64,000 bases of DNA from Plectrocnemia conspersa (Eukaryota > Arthropoda > Insecta > Trichoptera > Polycentropodidae), in NCBI GenBank assembly GCA_009617715.1, contig VTFK01000009.1:620001-684000 (forward strand). The letters run 5' to 3'. Of the stretch, positions 12,840-26,205 are shown in pieces (position 1 is the first letter of the stretch; each line of letters opens with the position of its first letter). The translations under genes were made by a program, and so were the position numbers. The notes beneath the pieces are model-generated. The model did no database searches. It was not told the DNA's origin and worked only from the letters and a program-made list of their open reading frames with translations.

Positions 12840-13199
12840 GCTTGTTTCCATAATTTTTGTAGATTATTTCTAACTTAATTATTTTAATCTCCTAAAAAAA
12901 TATTTATTATAAATCTATCTACTAATCGATAGTGTAACTTTGCTTTTTAGCCGATGATCAACAGTAATAACAAATATACAATACGAAAAAAAAAAAAAAT
13001 AATAAACAAAGCAAAAAACATTGCAACTTACTTTACAGGCATCAGACTAATGTATTACAACGGGTAGTGTCACTAGACTTAACTCATAGTCTGTAAATCA
13101 GTTACTATTTTTTTAATAATTAATGTAAAAATAAACGCGCTAGGTCATTTTTGAAAATCAATAATCTATAAAATTAGGAAAATATAGTAAAACATAATC

Positions 13200-14520
13200 T
13201 GTAATAGTGAGAAATTGTATTTATATACCTCCCACGGACATCATCTATGCGCCAGCTTCTCTACTACCGCTCAGAGAAAACATATAATATATTAAAAACT
13301 CTACTAAGTATCTCACTGGCTACGAAGTCACATCCTTAGGGTTCTCAAACCATAAAATACAAATGACATTTGCTGTCTGTAAAAAATCAAACATTCGAAC
13401 ATTATTAGTTAGTTTGTTAATAGTAAATTCGAACACTACTGGACCAGGCAATTACTTTTTATATTTTATTAATATTAATAATTGGCCAGTTAGCTGAGAA
13501 AAAAAACAAACGATTTTTTAACTAAAAAAATGTATAATATATATTTTAATTTTGATTTTTGCCACAAATCTAACAAAAGTTTTTTCAATATGTAATGATA
13601 GACGTTATATACAAACAACAATTAAACCAAAAAATATTCATAAAAAATACGGTGTACACCTAAAATAGATGAGCTACACATTACATTTTTCCAGATCCTT
13701 AAAGCCGATAAAATTTTTGTGTTTAGCAAGCTCGGGTGATAAAATATGGCTCGGATAAGAGTAGCGTTTTCAAGCGTCTGACCACGACGGGTAAGAATAA
13801 GGGATGCGATCGCGACTTTCCAGGGCACTCTAAAGCTTGCAGCTAAAGGTCACTGAGCATTAACTAATTGGCTCTAAAAAAGTGCTTTATTGATGAGACG
13901 CTACGCTGAAAATGCAGAACGCTTCTAGCATAAAGGCACTAGGATACAAATACGGATACGACCTATGCTCCTTATTTTAGAGATATAAATTATTTTGTAA
14001 ACACAGTGCACTCACAACATTTTCATTTGAATCATTCATCTAGAACTTTCACTTATCAGAACTGTACACATTTAATATGTCAGTATTAAAAATATTTTTT
14101 TAATACTTTTATGTTCGATTCCACAGCTTAAAACAATTTAATTCACTGCCACTGATATACTATACGAATACACGTACATACAATATCTATCGCTACATTT
14201 ACATCTTACACGCGACTCTATTTTATCCACTGAATTCAAACCCCTACCAATATGCACCCACTATCCATATCCACTGCACCAAAGAATTCTTATCACGTTC
14301 GTGTATTCATATTTCAGTGCACATCGTAAAAACATCCAATCGCCATATAATGTGATATATGTATGTACACCCGTGCGTCAGACGTGCCAAAATTTAAAAT
14401 GCCCCAAACTTTGAGTGCCACTGTGTGTAATAATAATAAATCATAATAGATGAGGTCGAATTTTCGCGGCGTAATAAGGCCACGAAAATGTCGGAGGTCT
14501 AATTAACACAAGGATTAATA
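13200..14520. other. Cluster of GC-richer islands
   Basis: Several less AT-biased blocks (about 13220-13340, 13640-14040, 14150-14520) are separated by AT-rich spacers. The 68-codon minus-strand frame at 13828-13622 has no recognisable content. No transposon terminus is visible. Clustered islands of this kind are typical of regulatory deserts, but nothing here proves that. Confidence 0.25.
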
Positions 14521-15224
14521 TTGTTCTTCGGAAAATGTTATTCTTTGCAAGTGCCGGTTTTCATTAAGTTGAATATTAAAAATATGCGCTTGTATTTTCA
14601 ATATTAAAACCGTATTTAAGACGCGATCTGAATAAAATATTGCATTATGTAATACCACTGGTCTTATGGAAGTTTCGTAATATATCACGCAGGATTAGTA
14701 TTTTTAGATTGTTTTGGAAAGAGCATATAGAGTTGGGCTATAAATAACTTCGGGTAAACACCAATTGTCTTTTCTGGGTCATCGTTTCATATGTATGACC
14801 TCATAACCTAATGATTTAATATTCCATATAATGGATATGTGAAACCTATTTTTGCCCGTGGTGTATTTTACCTAATATGAGGGTATTTTTTATTGTAAAA
14901 TATGTTCCATTGTACTGTATTGTAACATACATGTACATATTATTATAAATCTCTTTAGAAATTGTTGTATCAAACATTTCTCATTAAATACACAAAACGA
15001 TTTTTTTATGTTTTTTTTTTATAAATAGTTATAATTATGATACTTCGTATATTATGTAAGAAAATAATTTTCAGGTATACTGTTTAATTATTTTATTGTA
15101 TAAAATGAAATAATCTGATATGTTTGTGATGGAATAATAATATTTTTATTACTTAGCACAAAACTACACATATAGGAAGAAATTTACAGCATAAGAAATT
15201 TGCTTAGAATTATGATTTACATAT

Positions 15225-15660
15225 CAAATAGTTTATTGAATGTTTGTAACAAAAAATTAAAACCATGTCTATTTCTTTATACAAATATTTGATAACTTGC
15301 TATTAACTTTATATATGACAGAAACCGGCAATAATTTTTAATCTGTTGTTAGTTGGCTGATGTGTTATATATTTATATGATTAATTAAAACATAAAATTA
15401 TTTATTAAATGTTTGTAGCAAAAATATATGACCAAGTATATTTTTTTTGCTACAAATATTCTAAAACTTAATATAATATCATAAAACACAAAAAAAAACA
15501 ACATGTTGTAAATCAGTATGTTTAATAGTTGTAGCAAAAAAATCTTTATGTATTAAGTTTCTATCTGCAATTTAAAAAAAAAAATATTCGATAACTTTAT
15601 GTATAACAGAAATAAGCAATTGTGAATTTATAATATGTTTTATTGTTAAATTTTTTTAAA
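15225..15660 (+). repeat. Degenerate direct repeats, about three units
   Basis: Units begin near 15228, 15401 and 15518 with the shared word TTTATTGAATGTTTGTAGCAAAA or variants. Units 1 and 3 also share a downstream block (ATATTTGATAACTT, then ACTTTATATATGACAGAAA versus ATATTCGATAACTTTATGTATAACAGAAA). Spacing is irregular, so this is a decayed tandem or segmental duplication rather than an active satellite. Confidence 0.5.
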
Positions 15661-15939
15661 TAAAATCGCTTGTATTGAAACCTAGTTTTTGTCATATATA
15701 CCAATTAATGAAGTAAAATTGTATTTCAAATAACCCTAATTGAAAATTCTAGCAAATTATTTACTGTTGGGGTTTAAAAATGAATCTAACGGCCATTTAA
15801 AAAAAATTAAAAGATATATAAATATATACGCCTCAAAAGTAACGGTGCTCTAAAAATTGCGTTTAAAATAATAAGAATTGCACAGTCCAACTAATAGCAC
15901 ATTTGTTCCAAAACATTATTCACTTATTAGTATCGCCGA

Positions 15940-16005
15940 AAAAAATCACTTTGTTTGGAAAGGACGTGCGTTAGCTAGAATTTACATTCTATCCTGTGTC
16001 TTATA
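15940..16005 (+). repeat. Dispersed repeat copy 1 (TTTGTTTGGAAAGGACG family)
   Basis: Contains CTTTGTTTGGAAAGGACGTG followed by GCGTTAGCTAGAATTTACATTC. Related copies lie at 25750-25815 and 48175-48245. It sits immediately upstream of the LINE relic but the other copies have no LINE next to them, so it is probably a separate family. Confidence 0.6.
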
Positions 16006-16009
16006 TCAT

Positions 16010-17168
16010 TGGAGCAGCACTCTTGGATCTCAAGAGAGCTTTCAAAACAATAAACAGAATATTAATATTGAAAAAACATTGTAAAATAGTTTTAAGATGA
16101 TTTTTTATTTTTTTTTAAATAAAGAGAAAAAAAGTTATTATGAATTATGCGTATTCCAAAGAGAAATTAATATCTTATGGTGTACCGCAGGTGTCTAAAT
16201 TGGGACGATTGTTATTTATAATAAATATTAATGATGTAGTTAATATTGTAAAAAATGTGTAAAATACATATGTTTGAGAACGATACATTAATAATTGCAT
16301 ATGTGATAATAATAAAGAAGTTCTAGATATTTTAAATATTGAATTAAGTATAATAGAAACATGGTTAAAAAATAATGTACTTGAACTACAATAAATGAGA
16401 ATAAAACTAAATGTATGTTTATTAATTATAAAAATATGTTAGATAATACTATAAAAATAGTTATAGATAAATTTATTATAGAAATAGTTGATAATTTAAA
16501 ATATTTAGGAGTAATTATAGACAAAAAAAATTAGAAGGAACGTTGTAATTATATATTGAAAAAATAGTAAAAAAAATTATATATAATCCACAATGAAAAA
16601 TATGTTAAGTATAAACACAAAAGAAATAATTTTACGCTTTGTGCAACAATATTAGATATATTTAATAAATTTGATAAAAAAAAGTTGCAAAAATTACAAA
16701 ATAAGGCAACGAGAGTAGTCTTAAATAAAATAGATATACTACTTTTAGAAGTATGATTGATAGATTGGAATGATTAAATGTTCAAGAAATATTGAAGATA
16801 AATATTTTTGTATTAATATATAAATTAGAAAATATGTATAAGTATTTAATAAGAAATAAAGATGAGCATAAATTTAATACTAGAAATAGACAAAATTTAA
16901 GGATAGTTAGATGTAACAAAACGAGTACGGCCAGGGGAATTATGTACGGAGGTGTGAATTTGAATAATAATATTTCTAGAACAATCCGCAAAAATAAAAT
17001 TGTATTGGGTTTCGTAAATGAAATAAAAAAAAACAACTTCATGCATTAGGAAATAAATTAAAATACTAAGTCTTTTAATATTTTCTGTTTATGTTATATA
17101 TTATATGTATGTTAAGTTAAAATTTGCTTGGTGTAAAAATGGGTTTAGAGCTAAATAAATAAATAATA
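16010..17168 (+). mobile_element. Non-LTR retrotransposon (LINE) 3' half, decayed
   Basis: A plus-strand reverse transcriptase relic, broken by stops and frameshifts. Near 16018 the frame gives LDLKRAFKTINRILILKK, the RT motif with the first catalytic aspartate (usual form LD-x-x-K-A-F-D). The same frame at about 16170 gives LISYGVPQVSKLGRLLFI, matching the YGVPQGSxLGPLLF motif. Further on come EVLDILNIELSIIETWL and NLKYLGVIID, the thumb-side YLG motif. The C-terminal segment is open at 16792-17049 and includes NTRNRQN and an arginine/lysine-rich end. The Y/F-A-D-D box survives only as FENDT. The 3' end carries a TAAATAAATAAATAATAA tail. A relative of the last 370 bp lies at 62868-63235. The clade is probably Jockey/CR1-like but is not established. 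Confidence 0.85.
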
Positions 17169-19366
17169 ACTACTATAGTGTTTTTACATTTTAGTTACTA
17201 ATCGCCAGAGTGACTAACTATTTTTTTCTATTTAAGGCATGAATATCATCTGTGAATCGCATGATTAATTTCTAACCACCATTTTAAAATATGTTATAGA
17301 CGTCTCAGAGATATGCGCCAGGAAATTGTATCGAAACTAGAGTCATCAGAGGATCATCTAGAAAGTATTATGAAAATCCTGTTTCACAGATACTACAACC
17401 GACAATAATACTACACGCCACGCCAGAAAATGCGCTTTTTATACTCCACCGCCTGAAAGCGACATCTATATTTATTTATATATGTGATAATTTATGTATA
17501 TGTTCATAAAAAAGTGCCACCAGTTTTTCTGTCGTCTATTTAGCTACAAAGTCACACCCCCTCAAACTTAAAATCTTAAACTACTATTTACAGCTAGGTA
17601 TAAATTGGCAAAAACTACATAACAGATATCATGAATTATTAATGCAATGGACTATTATATATTTAGAATATTCTTTTTAGTTTTTTTATAAATATATAAT
17701 ACATATACACATACATAACGCATTTGCATTTATTTCGTTCACCGTTTATAGAAAATCTATATATAATAGCTTCATTTGAAAAGTACATTTGTGACATATT
17801 TATCGTAAACCTTGCGTGATTATATAAAGAGAATAAATCGACAAGTTATAATTTATTTATTATTATTATAAATAACTTTGCTTGTTTTTGATTACGAAAA
17901 AACACAGACAAAAATATAATTAGCTTACTATAATTAAAATAAGATTAAGGAAGCAAATATCCGTTTAAACACGAACCGTATCATGCACAAAAATAAACCG
18001 CAAAATAATTAAAACTTTCGCATATTTTAATTGCACGTCATTCAATCGCAAAACGAAAAACCAAATCTCACAAAACAACAATAACGAACTGACGTACATT
18101 TAGCATACATTACGTATTTTTTTTATAGCAAATTTAGAATACGTTAAAAAATACTTAAAACGTAAAACTCGCGTGAGTTATTCTCGAGTACACAAACTCT
18201 TATCTGCATTAGAAACGGACCGTAAAAATTCGTACATGCAATAAAAATACTATTTTTACACAACGTATATATTATAGGCGTACATCCCTGTATCGAATAA
18301 TAATGTATCGATGAAAAATAATCATATATAATGCGACATGAGTGAATAAAAATTAAATAAATAATATATAAACACTCACGCGGAATTGAAAATGTAGTCC
18401 AAGGACGACAGTTATTTTCTAACGTGGCTTTCGCCTTTAATATATTCAATATATGTATAAAATATTGTTCGACCTAATTTTTCATGACACGCACCGCCAC
18501 TGGAAAATTGTTGGCTTCTCTAGAGCTAGCATGCATTTTCAAGAACTTGAACTAGTTTTTCGTATCGATTTTTATGGTGGAGTTTGAAAGGTCTGGTGAC
18601 CGGCTATGATTTTTATTGCAGTTGTATATAATTTGTATATTTAAGTACTATAGTAAAGAAGTAGTAGTTGATTATATAATTTAAATGTTCACAGTCGGAA
18701 ATATGTGTTTTATTTTAATATAAAATTTAATCTTAATCCAAATACTAATAATTTAAAATATCCATTAAAATATTAAATATATTTCTTTCGAAAGAACTAT
18801 ATCATAGACGTCTTGTAAAAATTTGACAAACCCTAATATAAATGAAGAACTCATATATATCTAAATTATTTTTAATAAACTATATTTTGCCACTTTCGGG
18901 AGATTTGATAGATTAAAATTTTGGGTATGGAATGAACTATTGTGAACCTACCATCAATAGGTGTCACTTAATTTGCCTTTTTTATATAGTTTAACAAGGT
19001 ATACTGATATCTAATATTGACAAATATATAAAATAGATGTTATTTATATGGGTTTAAAATATAAAAATAAAATACATACATTGCATAAAATCGCCCCAAA
19101 TCCACTTTAAAAAAAGTCTTGACATACCTGAAAAAAATAAACATCATTAATATCAATTAAAGTATTTTATACAGTGATTTAAAATATATATGTAATATTG
19201 TAAATTAATTTTTTAATAATAAAAATATCAAAAATCAATTCAAGAATATTAAAAGCTTCATGCCAATCAGCTTGAAATAATATTTGTTAGATTTTAATAA
19301 ATCAATTTTACACTAATATATTGTCTTACATATAAAAGCTACATAGAAAAAGTTTTTCATTCAATT
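17169..19366. other. AT-rich DNA, no supported gene
   Basis: Nothing recognisable apart from slightly GC-richer patches at 17290-17560 and 18470-18600. The 101-codon minus frame at 18449-18144 contains no identifiable domain. Confidence 0.5.
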
Positions 19367-19444
19367 CTACGCTAATGAAAGCTCAGTTTCGAAACTATAA
19401 AGTTCGAGTTTCTACTCTTTCATTTCGACTGAAATCCAGCGTAG
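19367..19444. repeat. Imperfect stem-loop, 78 nt
   Basis: CTACGCT (19367-19373) pairs with AGCGTAG (19438-19444), and ATGAAAG (19375-19381) pairs with CTTTCAT (19417-19423). GAAAC/GTTTC forms an inner stem. The 3' arm has a 14-nt bulge, so it is a poor miRNA precursor. It may be a degenerate palindromic element. Confidence 0.45.
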
Positions 19445-20329
19445 CATAAATAATTCAGCGTTGGTTTCGTTGCATTTACTGTAAGACAATGTTTCATGGA
19501 TACTTTATAACGTACTCATTTGAAAATGAGCTCTTGGTAAAGCGTATAATGAAAAAAAATTTATGTATAAAAAATATTATCATATACATCCATTACAAAA
19601 AAGACACAAGAAGAAATATAAATAATAGCTATTCCGTTTCTGGTGCTTGTGGAATATTTGCTAATATAATATGAAACATGAGCAAACGAGAGTGGATAGA
19701 ATAACATTTCCTTACTCGATGGACCGAATAAGAGATGGGCTTAATGTGATTTCCTTGTTGTTTTTTCATCTCGTCCCAAGAAAGCTTGTGTTTTTCTTGC
19801 GCTAAAACTGGCTCGTAGGTTAATAGCGAAAAAACGCTCAAGTGACCTACTCTATTTATTTATATGTACTCACACATTTCTTATATGATTACGAAAATTA
19901 TTGTTAGACCCAGTTTTCCCTTGTCCTTTGAGATATAAAAATTTCATCAAACAAAAGGAGTTCTTAAAAAAATCATACATTATTTAGTACACATATAAAC
20001 TGCTATAACTAAATAATAATAAATAATATCTGTAACAAGAATAATATCATTTTTAATAATAATTACTTAATCTGATCTTAAAGATACGACAGAATGTGAT
20101 TCGGTTTCAGGTCAGATAAAGAAAATAAAATATTTTTACGAATATTTTCATTTTCCGAATATCTCTTGTATTATACAAAATTAGGTGTCCCAGTTATGTT
20201 ACACTAAAACGTAGTATCCTCATAGTAAACATGATAGCATACATTCACATTAGCATTAGATAACCCAGAGAACATAGTATATATAAGACAATTTGCATAC
20301 ATCGTTTGGTGTATATTATAGGTAACGGC

Positions 20330-20480
20330 GCACATTTACTGCGGTAAAAGTCTAGGGCGAAAGGTTTACAATGGGTCAGAGGGTAGCAATGTTAGTATGC
20401 CAAGTTTTCAGAGGCCACGGTTAGATTCTGAAGCTCGATACGATCGACTAATTTTCGTCAGGTGGTCATGGTCGGACTAT
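20330..20480. other. GC-richer island
   Basis: A short compositional island inside AT-rich DNA, with no coding or transposon signal. AT-rich featureless sequence lies on both sides (19445-20329 and 20481-21599). Confidence 0.25.
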
Positions 20481-21599
20481 AATTGGGCCAAAGAAAGTGC
20501 ACAGTTTTTTCTAAGCCTATATAAATGTTAAATCAATAGCAAGATAAATAACATGCTTATGGTATATATTTTTCAAGATTATTACCAAGACGAAAAGCTC
20601 GGTTTAATAGAGTGTAACGCAAAGATAAAAGCTTTAGACGTTCAAAAACAATATTTTGAGTATAAGGTCGTATATGAGAAGTCTCTCATTTTTTCTTTAA
20701 CCGCTTCGTATAAATGTAACGGGTATGTTGCTAAAATATATATTAAAATGTAATGTTACACCAACTCATGATAAAAGATGGATCAAATTTGAAATATAAT
20801 GTAAAAGTTTACGAAAAACGAGCTTTTCTCTGTTGTTGCGATTTTTTACGTTACTTAAATTATAATATTACATTATCATATACAGCTTAAGGTATGAAAT
20901 ATGCTTTTATGTTTGTAATAAGCGTTTCTTATGGATAAATATATGCTAAGATAATTTATTTGATTCAGTATCATCTACAAAAAATAAGCTTATTATATAA
21001 ACGAAGTATCTATATTTATATTTTTACATAATATTTACAGGTAGAAAATAATAATTAATCAGAGAAGCAAAAATGTATAATTTAAATAGTTAAATATAAA
21101 GTAATATATGACTCAAAGATATTTATTATTTGTGTTGTAATATATATAATATTCATTTTGTAATTAAATATACGATTCAATTAAATAATAAATTAAAGTT
21201 GTACCATATTCAAGTTTTACTAATTATACTGTAAATAATGGCAAGAAAAAATTGCTATTACAAGAGTAGAAAAAAATGTATGCGTATAATAAATACTATA
21301 TATTTTTATATCAATATATATTTTTAATATAAGTACTAAATAACAATTATAAAATAAGTGAAAAATGTCAAATACATTTTATTTTATTTAAGACACCTAT
21401 GCACATAAGAATATAAAAAAAATCAGCAAATAATAATTTTATTTTTAATAATAAGCCTGTGGTAAATTAAATCGTTATTTATACCTAATTAATAAAATCT
21501 TGTTTTTATATTTAATATGTTCATTATTAAAACTATTTTTTTTATTAAAATTATTTAAAATTCTGACGTTATTAAAATATAATTTTTCAACATTGATGC

Positions 21600-21900
21600 G
21601 CTGTTACCCGTGAGCATCCGTCGATCCCGCACTTGACAAGTGCAGGTGTATCGAGCATTTAAAATTTGTGCATAAACCTACTCGCTTATTCTGAAAAAAC
21701 AGTTTCATGGAATTCTTTTTTAAGGCGCTTGTTTCGATTAGATATGCTTAAAACAGCTGGTAAATATTTAAAATAGATATTTTGATGCTTTTTTGAATAA
21801 AACTCCATTGAAATTAATAGCTAGTAGGTAATGCCATAGGAAGTGTGAAAAGATTTATGCCGCTTTTAGCGCGTCTGAAGTGTTGCTTCTCACGGTCGGT
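21600..21900. other. Two small GC-richer patches
   Basis: Patches at 21600-21660 and 21840-21900. The first contains the palindrome GCACTTGACAAGTGC (about 21630-21644). The second contains GCGCGTCTGAAGTGTTG, shared with 8.14 kb. No gene is visible. From 21901 to 22742 the DNA is AT-rich; hydrophobic minus-strand frames there (22354-21913) reflect T-rich composition. Confidence 0.3.
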
Positions 21901-22742
21901 GCGGCAATTTTATTATAAAAAACTGATCTGCTTTTTTTTGATATATTTGAATTTTTTTAATTCATATAGCGCTTTTATATTATTTATTTTTATTATTATA
22001 AACAATATTATTAAATAAAAAAAAAAGGATTGTAATAATAAATATACACCATAATAAAAAAAACAATAATTTAAGAAATATAAAACAATGATTTTCATGT
22101 GAAAATTTACATTTTATATATATAATAAAACAGTGTAGTCTATATAATAGACGTCCCATAAAAATCAATAAGCGGAGATACAACAGTTTTAAAGGCACCT
22201 GTATTAAAAAAAGTAATATTTGAACAAAAGTATTAAAAGGGCTGCATAATATAAATATCTTTCTTAAACTGTTGCACTTAAACAGATACTGAAATCCAGA
22301 TTGCTGTTGCCAAAGTTTATGATATACAGATACAGTCAAAATAAACAGTAACAAAAAGTCTGGGTTTGTCCTGAATCATTGCATTGGCAAGATAATTGTG
22401 AACTAAAAGAGACTTAATATTTTGCAATGGAACATAAGCTATAACATTAGTGTACTAAATCACTTTTTTTACTTTGTCTGTAAATTCTTTTCATAATAAT
22501 TCTGAACTACCACTTTGTATTCGACCTAATTATTTTTATATTTTTTGTTGTAACCTGTAAGGTGTAAGACCAATGCGTTAAAATGGGTCAGTCAGATATA
22601 TTGAATACCTACAAGTAAGTATTTATTACCAGACTAAAATTATAAGAATCAACGATATCTATAAAAATAATTATAAATATAATATATGTTGTATAATTTA
22701 TAATCAATAAATTTATAATATAAGCGCATTTTAATAAATAAA

Positions 22743-22826
22743 AATATTTAGGGTCTGCTGCCGTGGCTCGAATCCGCGACCTCTGAGTTACAAGTCTGAG
22801 ACCTTCCAAACTACGCTATTCCGACC
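22743..22826 (-). mobile_element. tRNA-headed SINE copy 1
   Basis: Minus-strand sequence begins GGTCGGAATAGCGTAGTTTG (A-box region), passes CTTGTAA, then GGATTCGAGCC (B-box-like) and CACGGCAGCA before an AT-rich tail. The acceptor strands pair only over GGTC/GACC and the anticodon stem does not pair, so it is not a functional tRNA. The GCGTAGT...GCCACGGCAGCA pattern recurs at 46.64 kb and, more diverged, at 37.65 kb. A repeated tRNA-like head with an unrelated AT-rich body is the signature of a SINE. Confidence 0.7.
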
Positions 22827-24069
22827 TCAACAAGAATATCTTTGATTATTAACAGTGTATAAGAGAGTACACTTCTGAACGTACTACCATAACGCTTTCG
22901 ACTTGGTATAAGCAAGAGTTAAGTCAAATTCACAGTAAAAAAGTTACGCCTAATTGAATGAATCAAACCGCAAAAGTTCGAGAAAGTAGTCGTTTATACA
23001 CCGACTAAATCCTGTTGAGCAGTCATCTAAAATCTTAGAGTTCAACACGACCTTCAAGATGACTTGGAAACTACGACTATAACATATATTTAAATTTAAT
23101 AAATATTGCATAAACTGTATAGTCAATTGTAAAAATAATTATTGTATAATACTTGTGCATAAACAAGAATTTAATTCATACTTAAACAAAAATATTTTTA
23201 AATTGCTTTAAAAATTTTTAAATGATTAATCAATTAAATTTCCTAAATATAGCTCTTCAATTAATATATATTTAAAATATGATTCATAAAGATAAACTTT
23301 AATTTTAAAGTTATATCTATAAAGTAGTAAATTATTTAATTAAAAAAAATATAAATTGTATTTTGCGCCAAAAGCTTTTTTTTTACCCTTAATATAAAGG
23401 CTCAAAATTAATTAAATAGTGACCCTATTCGCATCACTATGTTATATGGAAAAAACCGTAAAATTCTAAAAATAATGACTTGACCTGAACCCTCGGGAAT
23501 ATTTTGTCAAAACCCGAAAGCCCTTGTCAAAACCGAAAGGGTCGCTGTACATAAATAATGTGTCATCTAGCGTACATAATAAATTTTCATTCTTCGAACA
23601 CAACCCTCGTGCTTTCTCATATTCAATATGTGCAAATCGCTGCAGAACCACCTTGTGTTTAAAAATGCATTATATTTAATATGAACTTGATACGCGACGT
23701 TAAATTTGCAAGCTCTTTATTAAATTGTGAGCTAACTTTGCTAATGACTTGTACCTGCTCATGCTGTTTCGTTAGATATAGAGGGATGAATAATTTTGCT
23801 TTTAAAATAAATTCATAAATAATTTATAAAGATTAATACTAAAATTGTCTACTGTATTTAATTACTATTACAATAAATATTGTAATGTCAGTTATTTAAT
23901 CTATCACATATAAAAGTTCAACGGACTCCAGCGTTCGTACTTCAGTAAGTAAACAGTAAAACTAAACATAAAAAGAATTAGAACATAATAATACAGATGC
24001 AACTGAATTATAATATTGTGAAAAAAAATCATAAAAAATATATACTATGTTCACTGCATATTTTAGTTA
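22827..24069. other. AT-rich DNA with a small microduplication
   Basis: No gene seen. An 18-19-bp tandem duplication (TTGTCAAAACC[C]GAAAG) lies at about 23505-23541. Mildly GC-richer sequence occurs at 22850-23070 and 23470-23660. Confidence 0.5.
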
Positions 24070-24320
24070 TGACCATTCTCCGTTCCTAGGATGTTTGACT
24101 TAAATTCCTACCGGAAATCTCAATCGAGGATTGCCTCGAGACAAATTGCTCACCTGGCAGAAACCACGTACATATCTTACAACCACTACTACAACCAGAA
24201 CTTCCCCGTAAGGTGTTTGACCTGATAGATAATGGCGCTTATGCCGTTAGACATGTCTGGTTCAATCGCCTCGCTGAGCATTTATGACCTCAGGCTTGAC
24301 CCGCCCTGACCCTGCACCTT
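24070..24320 (+). other. GC-richer island with overlapping open frames
   Basis: On the plus strand an ATG at about 24091 opens 44 codons (starting MFDLNSYRKSQSRI). A second frame, open from about 24100 to 24286, overlaps it for most of its length and has no ATG. Neither peptide is recognisable. This could be an old exon or transposon fragment with a frame break, or non-coding DNA. Confidence 0.25.
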
Positions 24321-25749
24321 TTATAATATTTACATGCAATCCCTCTTAAATTTCAGATTTTTTTTAATATAAAAACCCTAATCGAACATTTTGAATCATG
24401 GATTCAGTATATATATGCGACATGCAATTTATATGTTGTTTATCAAAAGTTATGTAACTTAAATAAAAAAAAGTATAAATAATAAAGCAACAAATCAATA
24501 TATAAGTGAATGTATTTTATCTGAAAACATTTAAATTGTCCAAAAAATATATGGTTTACATATATTATTTGATACATTAAGTGCCTAAAAGATGTTTTTG
24601 TAGATATTTATTAAATAAAATTCAATTTACTTTACCAATGGTAAAATGTGAATTGTGTAACACAAATCTAGCTGTAAACCAACCCGCAAATTAATAGGAT
24701 AACCTTTGTCAATTCCCCGGGTACCGATTGACTCTATTGCACATATTGTGAGCTTGGAACTCAATTTCAAAAGCAATTGATTGTAAACATTGCGGTTCGA
24801 CAGAAAGCCCCATGTAAGCTGATATATGTAGATGTTCGGTTGTTGACAGTTCAACCTCTTTACAAATTAATTTAATTTTAATCCTGTAAAATTCAATTTA
24901 TAAAGATATATTACTGAAATAGTCAATATGTTTATATTATTGTATTTTTTAATAAAATAATTGGGTTAATGTGTATTTTTATGTGAATTTGTATGAAATC
25001 GATATATTAGATATCGACGATCGGTCATATAGGAAACCTTGCAAAACATTATATAAATTGTAATTATATTTCTGAATTTGCGTTTAAAAATAACAGTAAA
25101 ATAAATATTATTTTATTAAGAAATTGGTTAAACGTTGAATGGCACTTATAAAATAAGTGTTCTTAGGTTTAAAACTAATAAGACAACGCTAAAAAGCAAT
25201 AAGTAATAATATTTTTAACTCCTACAATTATATAAGGTGTTCTGAATATTTTTTTTTAAATTTAATTTTTATAATAAAATTATCAAACCATATTTTTAGA
25301 AAATAATATTTTGTAACAAATATGTAAATAAATGAATAAAATATGTATCAATATCTACTATAATACATTTTTAAATAAAGTAAAGTTAATAATGCCTAAG
25401 AATAAAAAAAACAAGGATATAATTTAGTTCAGCAAGTAATTTTGCATATAAATTAGGTTCAAATAACTTATCTATTCAAATGTACAAGCATTTTTTTATA
25501 AAAAAAAAGCTACAGAATTTTAAAGTGATATTTTTTTTATTAAATTAGGTATAATATGTTGATATTTTAACCATCTACTTTCAACCACAATTTTTCATAA
25601 TTTAATGTGCATTTAATAACAATTTCGAACAAACAAAGGGCAAACACAGTATTTTTCACAACAATGGAAGAGAAATCTTGTAACAAAATAATTACAATAA
25701 TAAGTTTAAATATTGCATGTATTGTTCTCAAATATAGATCATCCATAAA

Positions 25750-25815
25750 AACCAGCAAAAATTACCCTTTGTTTAGAAAAGATGCGCGCTAGACAATACA
25801 TTTTACACTGTGTAT
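25750..25815 (+). repeat. Dispersed repeat copy 2 (TTTGTTTGGAAAGGACG family)
   Basis: CCTTTGTTTAGAAAAGATGC followed by GCGCTAGACAATACATT aligns with the copies at 15940 and 48175. No terminus or coding content can be defined. Confidence 0.55.
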
Positions 25816-25944
25816 AATACTATTGTTTTTTTACCCTTTAGGTTGCCGATCGCCTGGAGTGGCCATATAGACCGTTTCTATTTTAAGAAATAGACACAAA
25901 AAATTTAATAATACTACACAAATTTACTTTTATACTATAAAACT

Positions 25945-26000
25945 TTATAGCTTAACGCCCGAGGACTCGTGTTCGAGTCTTGAAAGTACATTGTTTAGTG
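25945..26000 (+). repeat. tRNA-like fragment, possible SINE remnant
   Basis: Contains TAGCTTAACGCCCGAGGACT then CGTGTTCGAGTCTTG, which has a B-box-like GTTCGAGTC. No acceptor stem or anticodon arm can be built. Probably a tRNA-derived repeat fragment. Confidence 0.35.
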
Positions 26001-26185
26001 GTCGTGAACTCAGGCATGAGTCTTGCGTCATGCGTTTTCTTTTAAAAAAAAAAATACTGGGATACCAAAAAGTTTGCCTCTACAATCTACATGATAATGA
26101 GTGATGCTAGTATACTTTTTCTACATACTATCAAATAAAAAATAAATAATATTTTACTTCAATTTTTTGTAAAGACGTCTTATCC

Positions 26186-26205
26186 CATTGCATTGCAATG
26201 CAATG
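26186..26205. repeat. 20-bp perfect palindrome at piggyBac left end
   Basis: CATTGCATTGCAATGCAATG is its own reverse complement. It starts at the proposed CCC terminus. The opposite end has the palindrome CCCGAATTCGGG (27964-27975). Subterminal palindromes are usual for transposase binding in piggyBac elements. Confidence 0.8.

Noticed and set aside
16782..17042. Minus-strand hydrophobic protein at 16.8-17.0 kb
   Set aside because: It is the antisense of the LINE C-terminal coding region on the plus strand.
21913..22354. Membrane proteins on the minus strand
   Set aside because: Leucine/phenylalanine/isoleucine-rich peptides are expected from T-rich DNA; no start context or conserved motif.
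22743..22826. A functional tRNA gene on the minus strand
   Set aside because: A-box and B-box-like words are present, but the anticodon stem and most of the acceptor stem do not pair, and similar heads occur twice more with unrelated flanks. A SINE head fits better.
24600..24860. Minus-strand ATG frame of 75 codons as a gene
   Set aside because: Starts at ATG but has no recognisable domain, no supporting neighbour and only mild composition change.
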